DNA from: Marivivens sp. LCG002
GTDB lineage: Bacteria; Pseudomonadota; Alphaproteobacteria; Rhodobacterales; Rhodobacteraceae
Length of the DNA stretch: 64,000 nucleotides
Direction: 5' to 3'
NCBI RefSeq assembly: GCF_030264275.1
Contig: NZ_CP127165.1
Location: 1,166,001 to 1,230,000, forward strand
Positions 11,833 to 19,988 of this stretch are shown piece by piece. Within the stretch, counting starts at the first letter, position 1, and every line of letters begins with the position of its first letter. The notes under the pieces were generated by a model. It did not search any database and was not told where the DNA came from. It saw only the letters and a program-made list of their open reading frames with translations. Made by a program: the position numbers and the translations under genes.

Positions 11833-12240
11833 CTAGCGGCGCGACCGCATGGCCTGTGTTTTGGCGGTCTGCTCGTCCTCGATGAGGGCGGCGTAGCGCG
11901 GCGATGCCATATCGACCAAGGCGACCTTGCCCTCGGCGTCATGGTGGAAACCCCAACCATAGGTCTTGGCCAAAGGCGAGGCGCGAAGACAGGCTTGGCC
12001 GCGGCTGTGAAAGGCATCGACGAGGGCATCAAGGTCTTCGTTCGGGATGTCCTTGCGCCGCGCCTCGACCGCAATCAAAAGCGCGTCGCTCGTAAAAGCA
12101 TAGGGCGCGTCGCGGAGCATTTCGTATTGGAGCGCAGCTATGGTGCCCGCTTTTGCCGGCACCGTGCCTTGGGCCACCTTGCAGTCCTCGGCCACGCGGA
12201 TCAGGGTATCGGTATAATTGGTCGTATACCGCTTAGTCAT
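11833..12240 (-). CDS. DUF6157 family protein
   Basis: A 135-residue protein with the DUF6157 pattern: YTDTLIRVAEDCKVAQGTVP, then TIAALQYEMLRDAPYAFTSDALL, with YGWGFHHDAEGKVAL near the C-terminus. The function is unknown. Its start overlaps the stop of the upstream MFS gene by 8 bp, implying coupled expression. Confidence 0.85.
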   Translation of the reverse strand: MTKRYTTNYTDTLIRVAEDCKVAQGTVPAKAGTIAALQYEMLRDAPYAFTSDALLIAVEARRKDIPNEDLDALVDAFHSRGQACLRASPLAKTYGWGFHHDAEGKVALVDMASPRYAALIEDEQTAKTQAMRSRR

Positions 12241-13483
12241 TCGTCTGTGGCCGCATCGTGAGCCAGATCAGCGCGCCGCCAGCCAAGGCAAGGAAGGGTA
12301 GCATCGCAAGGTTCACGGCCGTCCAGCCTTCGATCGGTGAGCCGCCCGAGCAGTTCATCAGACCGCCAGACGCGAGCGAGGCGATCGTGACGCAGCCGAA
12401 GACGATCATATCGTTCATGCCCTGAACCACGCCCCGTTCGTGCGGCTTATGTGCCATGGCAAGCATCGAGGTCGCCCCGATAAAGCCGAAGTTCCAGCCG
12501 ATACCCAACAGGATCAGGCCTGCGTAAAAGCTCACTAGGCTGGGCTGTCCCGCCTCGGAGAGTTCGACACCCGCAAGCGCTGCCGCGCCTGCGCAGGCGA
12601 GGATGAAAAGCCCGAGGGTCATGATCGACTTGACCCCGAAACGGGCGATAAGATGACCGGTGAAGAACGACGGGATATACATCGCAAGAACATGGGCCGA
12701 GACGATATCGTTCGCGTCGCTTGCGCCGAACCCGCAGCCCACCACCGCAAGCGGAGTCGAGGTCATGACAAGGTTCATCAGCGCATAGGACACCATGCCG
12801 ACAATGATCGCGACGATGATATTGGGGTCGCGCAGCATTTCCTTGCGGGTGCGGGCGACCATTTCAGTGGCGCTTGTCGGGGCGTTCTTGCTGCCTTTGG
12901 GCAGATCCAGCGCCATAAAGAGCACCATGCCGATCAGGTTGAGCACGATCACCGACAGATAGCTTCCGAGGAAGGGAACGACGAGCGCGTTCATCATCAC
13001 CTTGTTCATTTGCGGTCCGACAATGGCCGCAGCCAGCCCCCCAGCCATCACATAAGAAATGGCTTTGGGTTTGAACGCATCCGACGCCGTATCTGTCGCG
13101 GCAAACCGATAGAAGCCTTGGGCGGACATATAGATGCCTGTGAAATAGGCGCCGACGAGGAACAGGTAGAAGTTCCCCATATAGAGCCCCAAGGCGCTGA
13201 TCATTGCGCCGACCATGCCCGAAAAGGCACCGAGCATGAAACCGAAGCGCCGCCCGTTCTGCTGCATCAAGGGCGAAAGCCATGGCGCGGTGGTCATCGA
13301 CGAGAAAACGATCACCGAGATCGGCAGCGTCGCAAGACAGGGGTTCGGGGCCAGCATACTCCCCGCAAGGCCGCCGATCGCAAAGATCATCGGCATTTGC
13401 GCACCGATGATCGCTTGCGCTCCGACAAGAACGGCTACGTTGCGCTTGGCGCGGCGGTCATCGGTATAGGCTGAGTCCATCAT
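12233..13483 (-). CDS. MFS transporter
   Basis: A 416-residue major facilitator with about 12 hydrophobic segments. It starts MMDSAYTDDRRAKRNVAVLV, and a loop around NERGVVQGMNDMI-type residues precedes the last transmembrane pair. A TTG two codons upstream is also possible; the ATG is preferred, though no clear ribosome binding site is visible. The substrate is not inferable. It overlaps the DUF6157 gene downstream. Confidence 0.88.
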   Translation of the reverse strand: MMDSAYTDDRRAKRNVAVLVGAQAIIGAQMPMIFAIGGLAGSMLAPNPCLATLPISVIVFSSMTTAPWLSPLMQQNGRRFGFMLGAFSGMVGAMISALGLYMGNFYLFLVGAYFTGIYMSAQGFYRFAATDTASDAFKPKAISYVMAGGLAAAIVGPQMNKVMMNALVVPFLGSYLSVIVLNLIGMVLFMALDLPKGSKNAPTSATEMVARTRKEMLRDPNIIVAIIVGMVSYALMNLVMTSTPLAVVGCGFGASDANDIVSAHVLAMYIPSFFTGHLIARFGVKSIMTLGLFILACAGAAALAGVELSEAGQPSLVSFYAGLILLGIGWNFGFIGATSMLAMAHKPHERGVVQGMNDMIVFGCVTIASLASGGLMNCSGGSPIEGWTAVNLAMLPFLALAGGALIWLTMRPQTND

Positions 13484-13528
13484 GCCCAAATCGGTATTGA
13501 GGCGGTTCGGGGTTGTCCAGCCGAATAA

Positions 13529-14785
13529 TCAAAAATCTATGATATGGGCAAAGGACCCGAAGACATTACCCATTCGCAATCCCATCGCGCCGAGGTCGTT
13601 TCCTTCGGCATCTTTGGCGGCAAAAAGGGGATCGCCCTCGGCACGCAACGTTGTTGCATAGTGGAATTCATGGGCCTTTGCGTAGCCTTGATAGGGCCCG
13701 TGATCCGAGGTCAAACTCCGATACCCCAGATGCAACTTGCGCGTCTCGAACGAGGTTTCAAGAGGCAGAAGCCCCGCCATTCGATGGCGCACGCCGTCTT
13801 TGTCGATCAGCCCTTCGCCCAAGGTCATATACCCCCCGCATTCGCCATAGATAACAGTGTCTTGCGCGGCAGTCCTTAGCGAATCCAGAAAGCGATGGCT
13901 GGCGGCCAGACGGCCTGCATGCAGCTCGGGATAGCCGCCGGGGAGAAAGACAAAATCGGCCTTTGGCACGGTTTCATCGGCCAAGGGGCTGAAAAAGGTG
14001 ATCTCGGCACCCGCCGCGCGCCAATCTCCGAGCTGGTGCGGATAGGCAAAGGCAAAGGCCTCGTCTCTGGCGACTGCAATCCGCTGGGCGGGGGCACGCG
14101 GTTTGGGTGTTGGACCTTTGGGCAGGGGCGCCATAAGCGAGACAACCGCGTCAAGATCGACGTTCTGCGCCACAAGACGCGCAGCTGCTTCGATAAAGGC
14201 TTCGAGATCGGGGTGTTCGAGAGCTTGGACCAACCCCAGATGCCGCGAAGGCTGGGTGATGGTGGGCGTCCGCAGAATCGCGCCCAGCACTGGGATCCCG
14301 AGCGGCGCGATTGCGCTGCGCAGCATCGCTTCGTGTCGCGGCGAGCCGACCTTGTTCAGGATGACGCCGCCGACGCGGACCTCGGGGTCATGGCTTGCAA
14401 AACCGCGCAGAACCGCCGCGACCGAATGGGCCATATGTGCCGCGTCGATGACAAGGATCACAGGCAATCGCAAGAACCGCGCAAGGTCCGCCGTTGCGCC
14501 TTTGCCGTCGGGCGGAGCGCCGTCGAAAAGACCCATCGCCCCTTCGATCACAAGCGGCCCTTGGGCCAAGGACAGGATGCGTTCGGGCGTCATCGCCCAT
14601 GCGTCGAGGTTGAGACAGGGACTGCCGCAGGCGGCAGAATGAAACTGCGGGTCGATATAGTCGGGACCCGATTTGGCACCGCGAATGGCGATGCCCTTGT
14701 TCCGAAGGGCGCGAAGCAGCCCGAGCGTCAGGGTCGTTTTGCCCGAACCCGAGGACGGGGCCGCAACGATCACGCCCGTGGTCAT
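13529..14785 (-). CDS. cobB: Cobyrinate a,c-diamide synthase
   Basis: A 418-residue ATP-dependent amidase that converts (hydrogeno)byrinic acid to its a,c-diamide using glutamine. The N-terminal ATPase domain has the P-loop APSSGSGKTT and the RGAKSGPDYIDP segment. The C-terminal class I-like glutaminase domain has the catalytic Cys in YGECGGYMTLGE. The ATG at 14785 matches the family start (MTTGVIVAAPSS). It overlaps the cobA stop by 4 bp, forming a cobA-cobB operon. Confidence 0.95.
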   Translation of the reverse strand: MTTGVIVAAPSSGSGKTTLTLGLLRALRNKGIAIRGAKSGPDYIDPQFHSAACGSPCLNLDAWAMTPERILSLAQGPLVIEGAMGLFDGAPPDGKGATADLARFLRLPVILVIDAAHMAHSVAAVLRGFASHDPEVRVGGVILNKVGSPRHEAMLRSAIAPLGIPVLGAILRTPTITQPSRHLGLVQALEHPDLEAFIEAAARLVAQNVDLDAVVSLMAPLPKGPTPKPRAPAQRIAVARDEAFAFAYPHQLGDWRAAGAEITFFSPLADETVPKADFVFLPGGYPELHAGRLAASHRFLDSLRTAAQDTVIYGECGGYMTLGEGLIDKDGVRHRMAGLLPLETSFETRKLHLGYRSLTSDHGPYQGYAKAHEFHYATTLRAEGDPLFAAKDAEGNDLGAMGLRMGNVFGSFAHIIDF

Positions 14786-15633
14786 GCGCTTTCGGCGGGT
14801 CGGCCACGGCCCAAGGGGTCGAGATTGCGCGGCACCTCTCCCTTGGCAAGGGATTGCCAATCCAAAACCTGCCGCATGAGAACCGAGCGCCCGACACAGA
14901 TGATTGCAGGCGGCTCGAGACCCGAGGCAGCGACATCCGCAACGGCGCTTCCAAGGGTGGTTTCAAGCACCTGTTGCGCGTCCGTTGTGGCGTTGGTGAC
15001 AATGGCAACGGGTTCGCTCGATGGACGGCCCGCTTCGAGAAGCGAGGTCATGATCTGGTCGAGATGTTTCATCCCCATGTAGATCACAAGCACCTGCGAG
15101 CCGCGGCTGATCGCATTCCAATCGAGGGATTGCGGCGTGTTGCCCGACTGGTCATGGCCTGTGACAAAGGTCACCGACTGGTTCACGTCGCGGTGCGTGA
15201 CGGGAATACCCGCATAGGCCAAGCCGCCGATCCCTGCGGAAATGCCGGGAATGATACGGACGGGAATATCGTGCTGGATCAGGGTCTGGGCCTCTTCTCC
15301 GCCGCGACCGAACACGAAAGGATCGCCGCCCTTGAGCCGAAGCACTCGTTTGCCTTCTCGTGCAAGCTCGACAAGGTGGAGCGAGATGTCGCGTTGTTTC
15401 GCCGAGGGTTTACCGCCCCGCTTGCCCGCATAGATATGCTCGGCCTTGGGCGCCCACTCAAGGATGCTCTCCTGCACCAATGCGTCATAGACCACCACAT
15501 CGGCCTGACGCAGGGCATTGACGGCATGGAGCGTCAAAAGGCCGGGGTCTCCCGGACCTGCACCGCAGAGCCAGACCCATCCGGGCTTGAGTTCGGGCCA
15601 ATCGTGGCCGGGAAGAGAGAGCGAGTCAGTCAT
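14782..15633 (-). CDS. cobA: Uroporphyrinogen-III C-methyltransferase
   Basis: A 283-residue SUMT that methylates uroporphyrinogen III at C2 and C7 to give precorrin-2, the branch point to cobalamin and siroheme. Motifs include the SAM-binding GAGPGDPGLLTL, VVYDALV, RLKGGDPFVFGRGGEE and PVTHRDVNQSVTFVTGH. It is a single-domain enzyme, without a CysG-type Fe-chelatase extension. It is the first gene of the cobA-cobB operon and divergent from cbiD. Confidence 0.96.
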   Translation of the reverse strand: MTDSLSLPGHDWPELKPGWVWLCGAGPGDPGLLTLHAVNALRQADVVVYDALVQESILEWAPKAEHIYAGKRGGKPSAKQRDISLHLVELAREGKRVLRLKGGDPFVFGRGGEEAQTLIQHDIPVRIIPGISAGIGGLAYAGIPVTHRDVNQSVTFVTGHDQSGNTPQSLDWNAISRGSQVLVIYMGMKHLDQIMTSLLEAGRPSSEPVAIVTNATTDAQQVLETTLGSAVADVAASGLEPPAIICVGRSVLMRQVLDWQSLAKGEVPRNLDPLGRGRPAESA

Positions 15634-15763
15634 AGGTTCCTTATGCAGTCTCTCGGCGCTGTCGGAAAGGCAAGTTGCGACCTACTAGGGCGATTTGCCG
15701 CCTCTTTTCAGAGCGGCAAGATGGCGATTGGCGGCGCGAAGTTGCTGACCTATAGTGCCTTTC

Positions 15764-16813
15764 ATGACCGAGACACCCGCAAAGGAATTGCGTCGGGGCT
15801 GGACCACCGGCGCCTGCGCCACCGCCGCCACCAAGGCGGCGCTTTTGCGTTTGTGGGGCGGTCAAGAGGTTGCGTCGGTTTCGATCACCCTGCCGCGTGG
15901 GGAAACACCGAGCTTTGCAATCGAAACGCAAGCCGTCGGCGAGAATTGGGCCGAAGCGGGAATCATCAAGGATGCGGGCGATGACCCCGATGTCACGCAT
16001 GGGGCCTTGGTCCTTGCGCGGGTCGAGCGTTCGGAGGGCGGCGTCGTCTTTGCGGCGGGCGAAGGTGTCGGCACCGTGACCAAGCCGGGATTGCCCATCG
16101 CTGTTGGCGAGCCTGCGATAAATCCCGTGCCGCGCGCCATGATGGACGAAGTCGTTGCCGAATTGGCATCGGAATTCGGGCAGGTGCCCGACATCAAAAT
16201 CACGATCAGCGTTCGCAACGGAGCTGCGCTCGCGCAAAAGACATGGAACCCGAGGCTCGGAATTGTCGGCGGTCTTTCCATCCTCGGCACGACGGGGATT
16301 GTGCGTCCGTTTTCCTGCGCGGCCTGGATCGCGTCCATTCATCGCGGTGTCGATGTGGCACGTGCAAGCGGTCTGACCCATGTGGCGGGGTGCACGGGGG
16401 CGACGTCGGAAAAAGTCGTTCAGGCGCTCCACGGCCTGAGCGATCATGCCATGCTCGATATGGGAGATTTCGCGGGCGGTATGCTCAAATATCTACGCAA
16501 GAACCCTGTCGCGCGGATCACCATCGGCGGCGGGATCGCCAAGCTTGCCAAACTTGCCCAAGGGGCGGTGGACCTCCATTCCTCGCGCTCTCAGGTCGAT
16601 TTTGCCAAGCTGGCCGAGGCACTTGGGCGGCCCGAGATCGCGGGTGCGAATACGGTCCTTGAAGCCTATGAGATCATCGGTGCGCCCTTGGCGGATTGGG
16701 TGGCAGAGCAGGCGCGGCTGAGTGCGCTCGCGCTCCTGCAGGACGCAGGGCCCGAGGTGGATGTGGTTGTGATCGATAGAGCGGGCACCATCCTTGCCCG
16801 TGCGGGTCGATGA
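15764..16813 (+). CDS. cbiD: CbiD-type (cobalt-)precorrin-5B C1-methyltransferase
   Basis: A 349-residue CbiD family enzyme that methylates C1 of the corrin ring after loss of the C2 unit. It has the typical start RRGWTTGACATAATKAAL, then DAGDDPDVTHG and HVAGCTGATSEK, with KNPVARITIGGGIAKLAKLA in the C-terminal half. In-frame GTG (15755) and ATG (15764) starts are both possible, and neither has a strong ribosome binding site. Its stop overlaps cobK by 4 bp. Confidence 0.95.
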   Translation: MTETPAKELRRGWTTGACATAATKAALLRLWGGQEVASVSITLPRGETPSFAIETQAVGENWAEAGIIKDAGDDPDVTHGALVLARVERSEGGVVFAAGEGVGTVTKPGLPIAVGEPAINPVPRAMMDEVVAELASEFGQVPDIKITISVRNGAALAQKTWNPRLGIVGGLSILGTTGIVRPFSCAAWIASIHRGVDVARASGLTHVAGCTGATSEKVVQALHGLSDHAMLDMGDFAGGMLKYLRKNPVARITIGGGIAKLAKLAQGAVDLHSSRSQVDFAKLAEALGRPEIAGANTVLEAYEIIGAPLADWVAEQARLSALALLQDAGPEVDVVVIDRAGTILARAGR

Positions 16814-17523
16814 TCCTTGTTCTTGCGGGGACGACCGAGGCCCGCATGCTTTGTCGACGCATCGCGGATCTCGAGCTCACGGCTTCTCTCGCAGGTGTCA
16901 CCGAAGCGCCTATGACGCTTGGCGTGCCGACGCGCATCGGTGGTTTCGGTGGGGGTGACGGTTTCCTGGAGTTTTGCAAAAACAATGGGGTAGGGGTCGT
17001 TGTTGATGCGACCCATCCCTTTGCAGCGCGGATCACCGAGCGGACGTATCGGCTCTGCACGCAGGCGCGTATTCCCTATTTGCGGCTTGAGCGCCCTGCA
17101 TGGACGGTCAAGCCGACATGGCACAGCGTGCGCGACGCCGCATCCGCCGCCGCCGCCGTGCCGCAAGGCGCACGGGTGTTCTTGGCCACGGGGCGACAAA
17201 CCCTGCAAGAGTTCGACGCCTTGGGCAAAGCCGAAGTCTTTGTCAGGGTCGTCGAGGATACGGGCGCGGAGTTTCCTTTCGAGAGGGGCCGCTTTGTCTT
17301 CGGCCTTCCTTCAAAATCCGTGGAGGCGGAAAAGGCGCTTTTGTCCATGCTGGGGGTTGGCTATCTCGTCACCAAAAACTCGGGTGGCAGCGATGCAAAG
17401 CTCCGCGCGGCCGAGGAGTTGGGCCTTTCGATCATCGTTATCGAGCGGCCCGAGATGGAGGTCGGACCCGTGGTCGCAACCGTCGAAGAGGCCGAAGTAT
17501 GGGTTCGCGCCCGATGCCGCTGA
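16810..17523 (+). CDS. cobK: Precorrin-6A reductase
   Basis: A 237-residue NAD(P)H-dependent reductase of the CobK/CbiJ family. It starts with ILVLAGTTEARMLCRR and has VVVDATHPFAARITER, FLATGRQTLQEF and LVTKNSGGSDAKLRAAEELG, the signature blocks of the family. It reduces the corrin macrocycle of precorrin-6A. It is coupled to cbiD through ATGA, and its 3' end overlaps the next gene by 25 bp. Confidence 0.95.
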   Translation: MILVLAGTTEARMLCRRIADLELTASLAGVTEAPMTLGVPTRIGGFGGGDGFLEFCKNNGVGVVVDATHPFAARITERTYRLCTQARIPYLRLERPAWTVKPTWHSVRDAASAAAAVPQGARVFLATGRQTLQEFDALGKAEVFVRVVEDTGAEFPFERGRFVFGLPSKSVEAEKALLSMLGVGYLVTKNSGGSDAKLRAAEELGLSIIVIERPEMEVGPVVATVEEAEVWVRARCR

Positions 17524-18134
17524 TCCTCACCGATGCGGCTCTGACCCAAGTGGTCGAGGCGCTGGTCGCGATCGAGCCGCGCTTCAACGAGGTTCTGCGG
17601 TTGGTCGCGCCCACGCTCAGGCGTCAGGAAAGAGGCTTTGCCACTCTGCTCTGGGCGATTGTCGGACAACAGGTGAGCGTGGCCTCGGCCGAAGCCGTTT
17701 GGGCGCGGCTGGTGGCCGCCGACATGCACGATCCCGCCAATATCCGAGCGGCGAGTGCTGAAACGCTCGGTGCGCTCGGGCTCACGCGGCAAAAACAGCG
17801 TTACGCCAAAGCTCTGGCGGACAGCGGAATAGATTTCAACGCGCTCGATGAGATGCCCGACAATGAGGCGCTTGCCCGTCTGGTCGAAGTGACAGGGATC
17901 GGGCGTTGGACCGCCGAGATTTACCTGATGTTCGCGTTGGGGCGGCCTGATGTGATCGCAGCGGGCGATCTGGCGATGCAGGCCGCGGCGCAGGAGCTTT
18001 TCGCGCTCGAAACCCGACCGACGGAAAAAGAGTTTCGCGCGATGTCCGAGGCATGGTCGCCGTGGCGGGCGGTTGCGGGTCGGCTTTTGTGGGACTACTA
18101 CTTGCGCGACCGCACCAAAGGAGACCAGCGATGA
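17499..18134 (+). CDS. AlkA-like DNA-3-methyladenine glycosylase (HhH-GPD)
   Basis: A 211-residue HhH-GPD base-excision glycosylase. AIVGQQVSVASAEAVW precedes the helix-hairpin-helix LVEVTGIGRWTAEIYLMF, and the catalytic-type Asp follows in VIAAGDLAMQ. It lacks the N-terminal E. coli AlkA domain, as in the short MAG/AlkA2 group. The ATG at 17499 follows GAAGAGG and is preferred over ATG 17514. It lies in another frame over the last 25 bp of cobK, so its expression is probably tied to the cobalamin genes. Confidence 0.9.
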   Translation: MGSRPMPLILTDAALTQVVEALVAIEPRFNEVLRLVAPTLRRQERGFATLLWAIVGQQVSVASAEAVWARLVAADMHDPANIRAASAETLGALGLTRQKQRYAKALADSGIDFNALDEMPDNEALARLVEVTGIGRWTAEIYLMFALGRPDVIAAGDLAMQAAAQELFALETRPTEKEFRAMSEAWSPWRAVAGRLLWDYYLRDRTKGDQR

Positions 18135-18799
18135 CACGAGCCCTACAATCCGGACGCCGCGACCCCGTATCGGGCGAGATTCGCTCGGCAGTCATTTTTC
18201 TCCATGGCTATGGCGCAAACGGCGCCGATCTTTTGGGGCTTGCCGATCCTTTGGGCGAACATCTTCCCGACACTCTTTTTCTTGCACCCGATGCCCCGGA
18301 AAGCTGTGCAGGTGCGCCTTTCGGCTATCAGTGGTTCCCGATCCCTTGGATCGACGGATCGAGCGAGGAAGAATCGCGTGCGGGGCTCTATCGCGCGGCC
18401 GAAGATCTGAATGCCTTTCTCGACGGGGTAATGGTGGACGAGGACCTTTTGCCCGAACAAGTGATGGTCCTTGGATTTTCCCAAGGCACGATGATGGCGC
18501 TCCACGTCCTTCCGCGCCGCGAGGACGAGGTTGCGGGGATTTGCGCCTTTTCGGGGCGTCTGCTCGAGCCTGAACTCCTAGAGGACGAACTTCAGTGCCG
18601 TCCTCCTGTTCTTCTGGTGCATGGGGATCAGGACGATGTGGTGCCGATCCAGGCTCTTCCAGAGGCCGCCGAGGCGCTCCAGAAGGCGGGATGGAAGGAA
18701 GTTTACGCCCATGTGATGAAGAGAACCGCGCACGGTATCGCCCCGGACGGGCTTTCGGTGGCGCTTGCCTTTATGCGGGATCGCTTGGGCTATGCCTGA
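18131..18799 (+). CDS. Phospholipase/carboxylesterase-type alpha/beta hydrolase
   Basis: A 222-residue esterase of the phospholipase/carboxylesterase (PF02230) type. It has the oxyanion region VIFLHGYGANGADLLGL, the nucleophile elbow GFSQGTMMAL, an Asp in LVHGDQDDVVP and the terminal His in TAHGIAPDG, completing a Ser-Asp-His triad. No signal peptide is seen, so it should be cytoplasmic. The ATGA overlap with the AlkA-like gene makes it the last gene of the cbiD-cobK run. Confidence 0.92.
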   Translation: MTRALQSGRRDPVSGEIRSAVIFLHGYGANGADLLGLADPLGEHLPDTLFLAPDAPESCAGAPFGYQWFPIPWIDGSSEEESRAGLYRAAEDLNAFLDGVMVDEDLLPEQVMVLGFSQGTMMALHVLPRREDEVAGICAFSGRLLEPELLEDELQCRPPVLLVHGDQDDVVPIQALPEAAEALQKAGWKEVYAHVMKRTAHGIAPDGLSVALAFMRDRLGYA

Positions 18800-18870
18800 G
18801 CCGTCACAAGGCTGGACCCAAGGGGTTGCCTGTTGTAGACTTTGAAAAAAGCAAACGAGCAGGCAAACCG

Positions 18871-19626
18871 ATGAAAACCCGAGTCTTTGCGCTTTTGAGC
18901 GCCTGTAGCCTATTGGCCGCCTGTTCCGGCGGTCTTCCCAAAGTCACCATTCTGGATTCTGGCACAACAAGCGGGTTCGGTCTTGTTCGGGCAAGCTCGG
19001 GCGACAACACCTTTGTCGCGGCGGTCCGCGATGTCGAGGATGCGGCGGGGCTGGCCGCGGTGTCGCTTGCGTCGATGGATGGGCTGAGTGCGGACGCAAA
19101 CGGCTTTGTACGGGGCACGGTCAAAGTCAAATATGCCGATGGTTCGGTGCTGGATGTGCCTGCCTATTTCTACAAGGACGTGGCGGGAATTTACGGCAAA
19201 TTCGGCGACAACACCTCTCAGGCCATCGTGGTCGGCGGGGAAAAGGCCAGTGCGCTGCCGATCGGGACCAGCTTCGAGTATACGGGTGCCGCCGTCATGA
19301 GCTATGACACCGCCGCTTTGTCGTCGATGACGACCGAAGAGGGCACCTTTACGCTCAACGCCAACCTGATCACCAACCAAGGCAACATCACCGCCAACAC
19401 GGCAGGTGCTAGCTATAGCAACACGAACCTCGTTTTTGCCGCCGACGGCACCTATTCGGGGGCGAACGGAACCTATTCCGTTCCCGGCGATGCCGCTTCG
19501 ACCCGCTCGGTTCCGATTTACGGAAGTCTGCACGGGAAAAGCGGCACCGTGGTTTCAGGGGCGGGCTATGCGCAGCGCGGCACCGATGATTTTGCCTACA
19601 TCGCGATCATCGGCAAACGCCAATAA
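18871..19626 (+). CDS. Predicted outer-surface or periplasmic lipoprotein
   Basis: A 251-residue protein with a lipoprotein signal peptide ending in the lipobox LAACS (Cys at residue 15 by count from MKTRVFALL). The mature part is Gly/Ala/Ser/Thr-rich with alternating short strands. Its C-terminal half (from about residue 140) has a repeating strand/turn pattern ending GSLHGKSGTVVSGAGYAQRG, resembling the small beta-barrel of TbpB-like lipoproteins. That resemblance is by eye only and no function is assigned. It stands alone between the esterase and the RNA candidate. Confidence 0.7.
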   Translation: MKTRVFALLSACSLLAACSGGLPKVTILDSGTTSGFGLVRASSGDNTFVAAVRDVEDAAGLAAVSLASMDGLSADANGFVRGTVKVKYADGSVLDVPAYFYKDVAGIYGKFGDNTSQAIVVGGEKASALPIGTSFEYTGAAVMSYDTAALSSMTTEEGTFTLNANLITNQGNITANTAGASYSNTNLVFAADGTYSGANGTYSVPGDAASTRSVPIYGSLHGKSGTVVSGAGYAQRGTDDFAYIAIIGKRQ

Positions 19627-19711
19627 TCGGCGTTTTGCCTGCGTTCTCGTCACAGCTCTGTGACATTCGGCCATTAATCATGCTTCCAAGGCTGGCGCGC
19701 ATATCTAGGGC

Positions 19712-19739
19712 TTGTCAGCTTTGTGATGCGATATATAGT
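19712..19739 (+). promoter_or_regulatory. Likely sigma-70 promoter of the RNA candidate
   Basis: TTGTCA (19712-19717) and TATAGT (19734-19739) are separated by 16 bp, placing a start near 19746, where the structured segment begins. Confidence 0.45.
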
Positions 19740-19745
19740 CGACTT

Positions 19746-19950
19746 ATCGGCAGGAGCGGGGCTCCCGCTCTGGTGCTGGTAGGAAGCAGACAGAGCGAGG
19801 ACGGACTCACTCATGACCGGAACGACCCAAAGACGCAGATCGGGGCAGAGGGCCTGCCTCATCCCTTGTACCGTCACCCAAGTGACGGGCACGGCCGATG
19901 GCCGCACTGACTTGAATTCCGATGCAAAGCGCGAGGCCGTCTCGCGCTTT
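19746..19950 (+). ncRNA. Candidate structured small RNA, family not recognised
   Basis: About 205 nt lie between a promoter-like element and a strong terminator, without a credible protein frame. The pairing visible by eye is as follows. An outer helix joins ATCGGC (19746-19751) to GCCGAT (19894-19899). There is a hairpin GAGCGGG-GCT-CCCGCTC (19754-19770) and a hairpin CCGTCAC-CCAA-GTGACGG (19871-19888). An alternative hairpin GCTCTG (19767-19772) with CAGAGC (19791-19796) shares bases with the first, so the two are mutually exclusive. The terminator stem ends the element. It could be an independent sRNA (6S-like or regulatory) or the leader of the HNH gene. Confidence 0.5.
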
Positions 19951-19960
19951 TGTTGTTTTT
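19926..19960 (+). terminator. Rho-independent terminator of the RNA candidate
   Basis: A perfect 10-bp stem AAAGCGCGAG / CTCGCGCTTT around GCCGT is followed by TGTTGTTTTT. It lies 29 bp upstream of the HNH start codon, so it ends transcription before that gene or acts as an attenuator. Confidence 0.85.
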
Positions 19961-19988
19961 CGGGATCGGCATTGTCGGAGGGCGGCGC

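Noticed and set aside
15634-15763. Cobalamin riboswitch between cobA and cbiD
   Set aside because: The gap is only about 130 bp for two divergent promoters and has no B12-box or core helices that I can see.
19765-19830. Possible SRP RNA, because GGAAGCAG occurs in the RNA candidate
   Set aside because: The conserved helix 8 partner GGTCAGG is missing and the surrounding pairing does not fit SRP RNA.
19834-19856. Possible B12 box (GCAGAGGGCCTGCC) in the RNA candidate
   Set aside because: It differs from the B12-box consensus, and none of the other cobalamin riboswitch core elements are present; the following gene is not B12-related.
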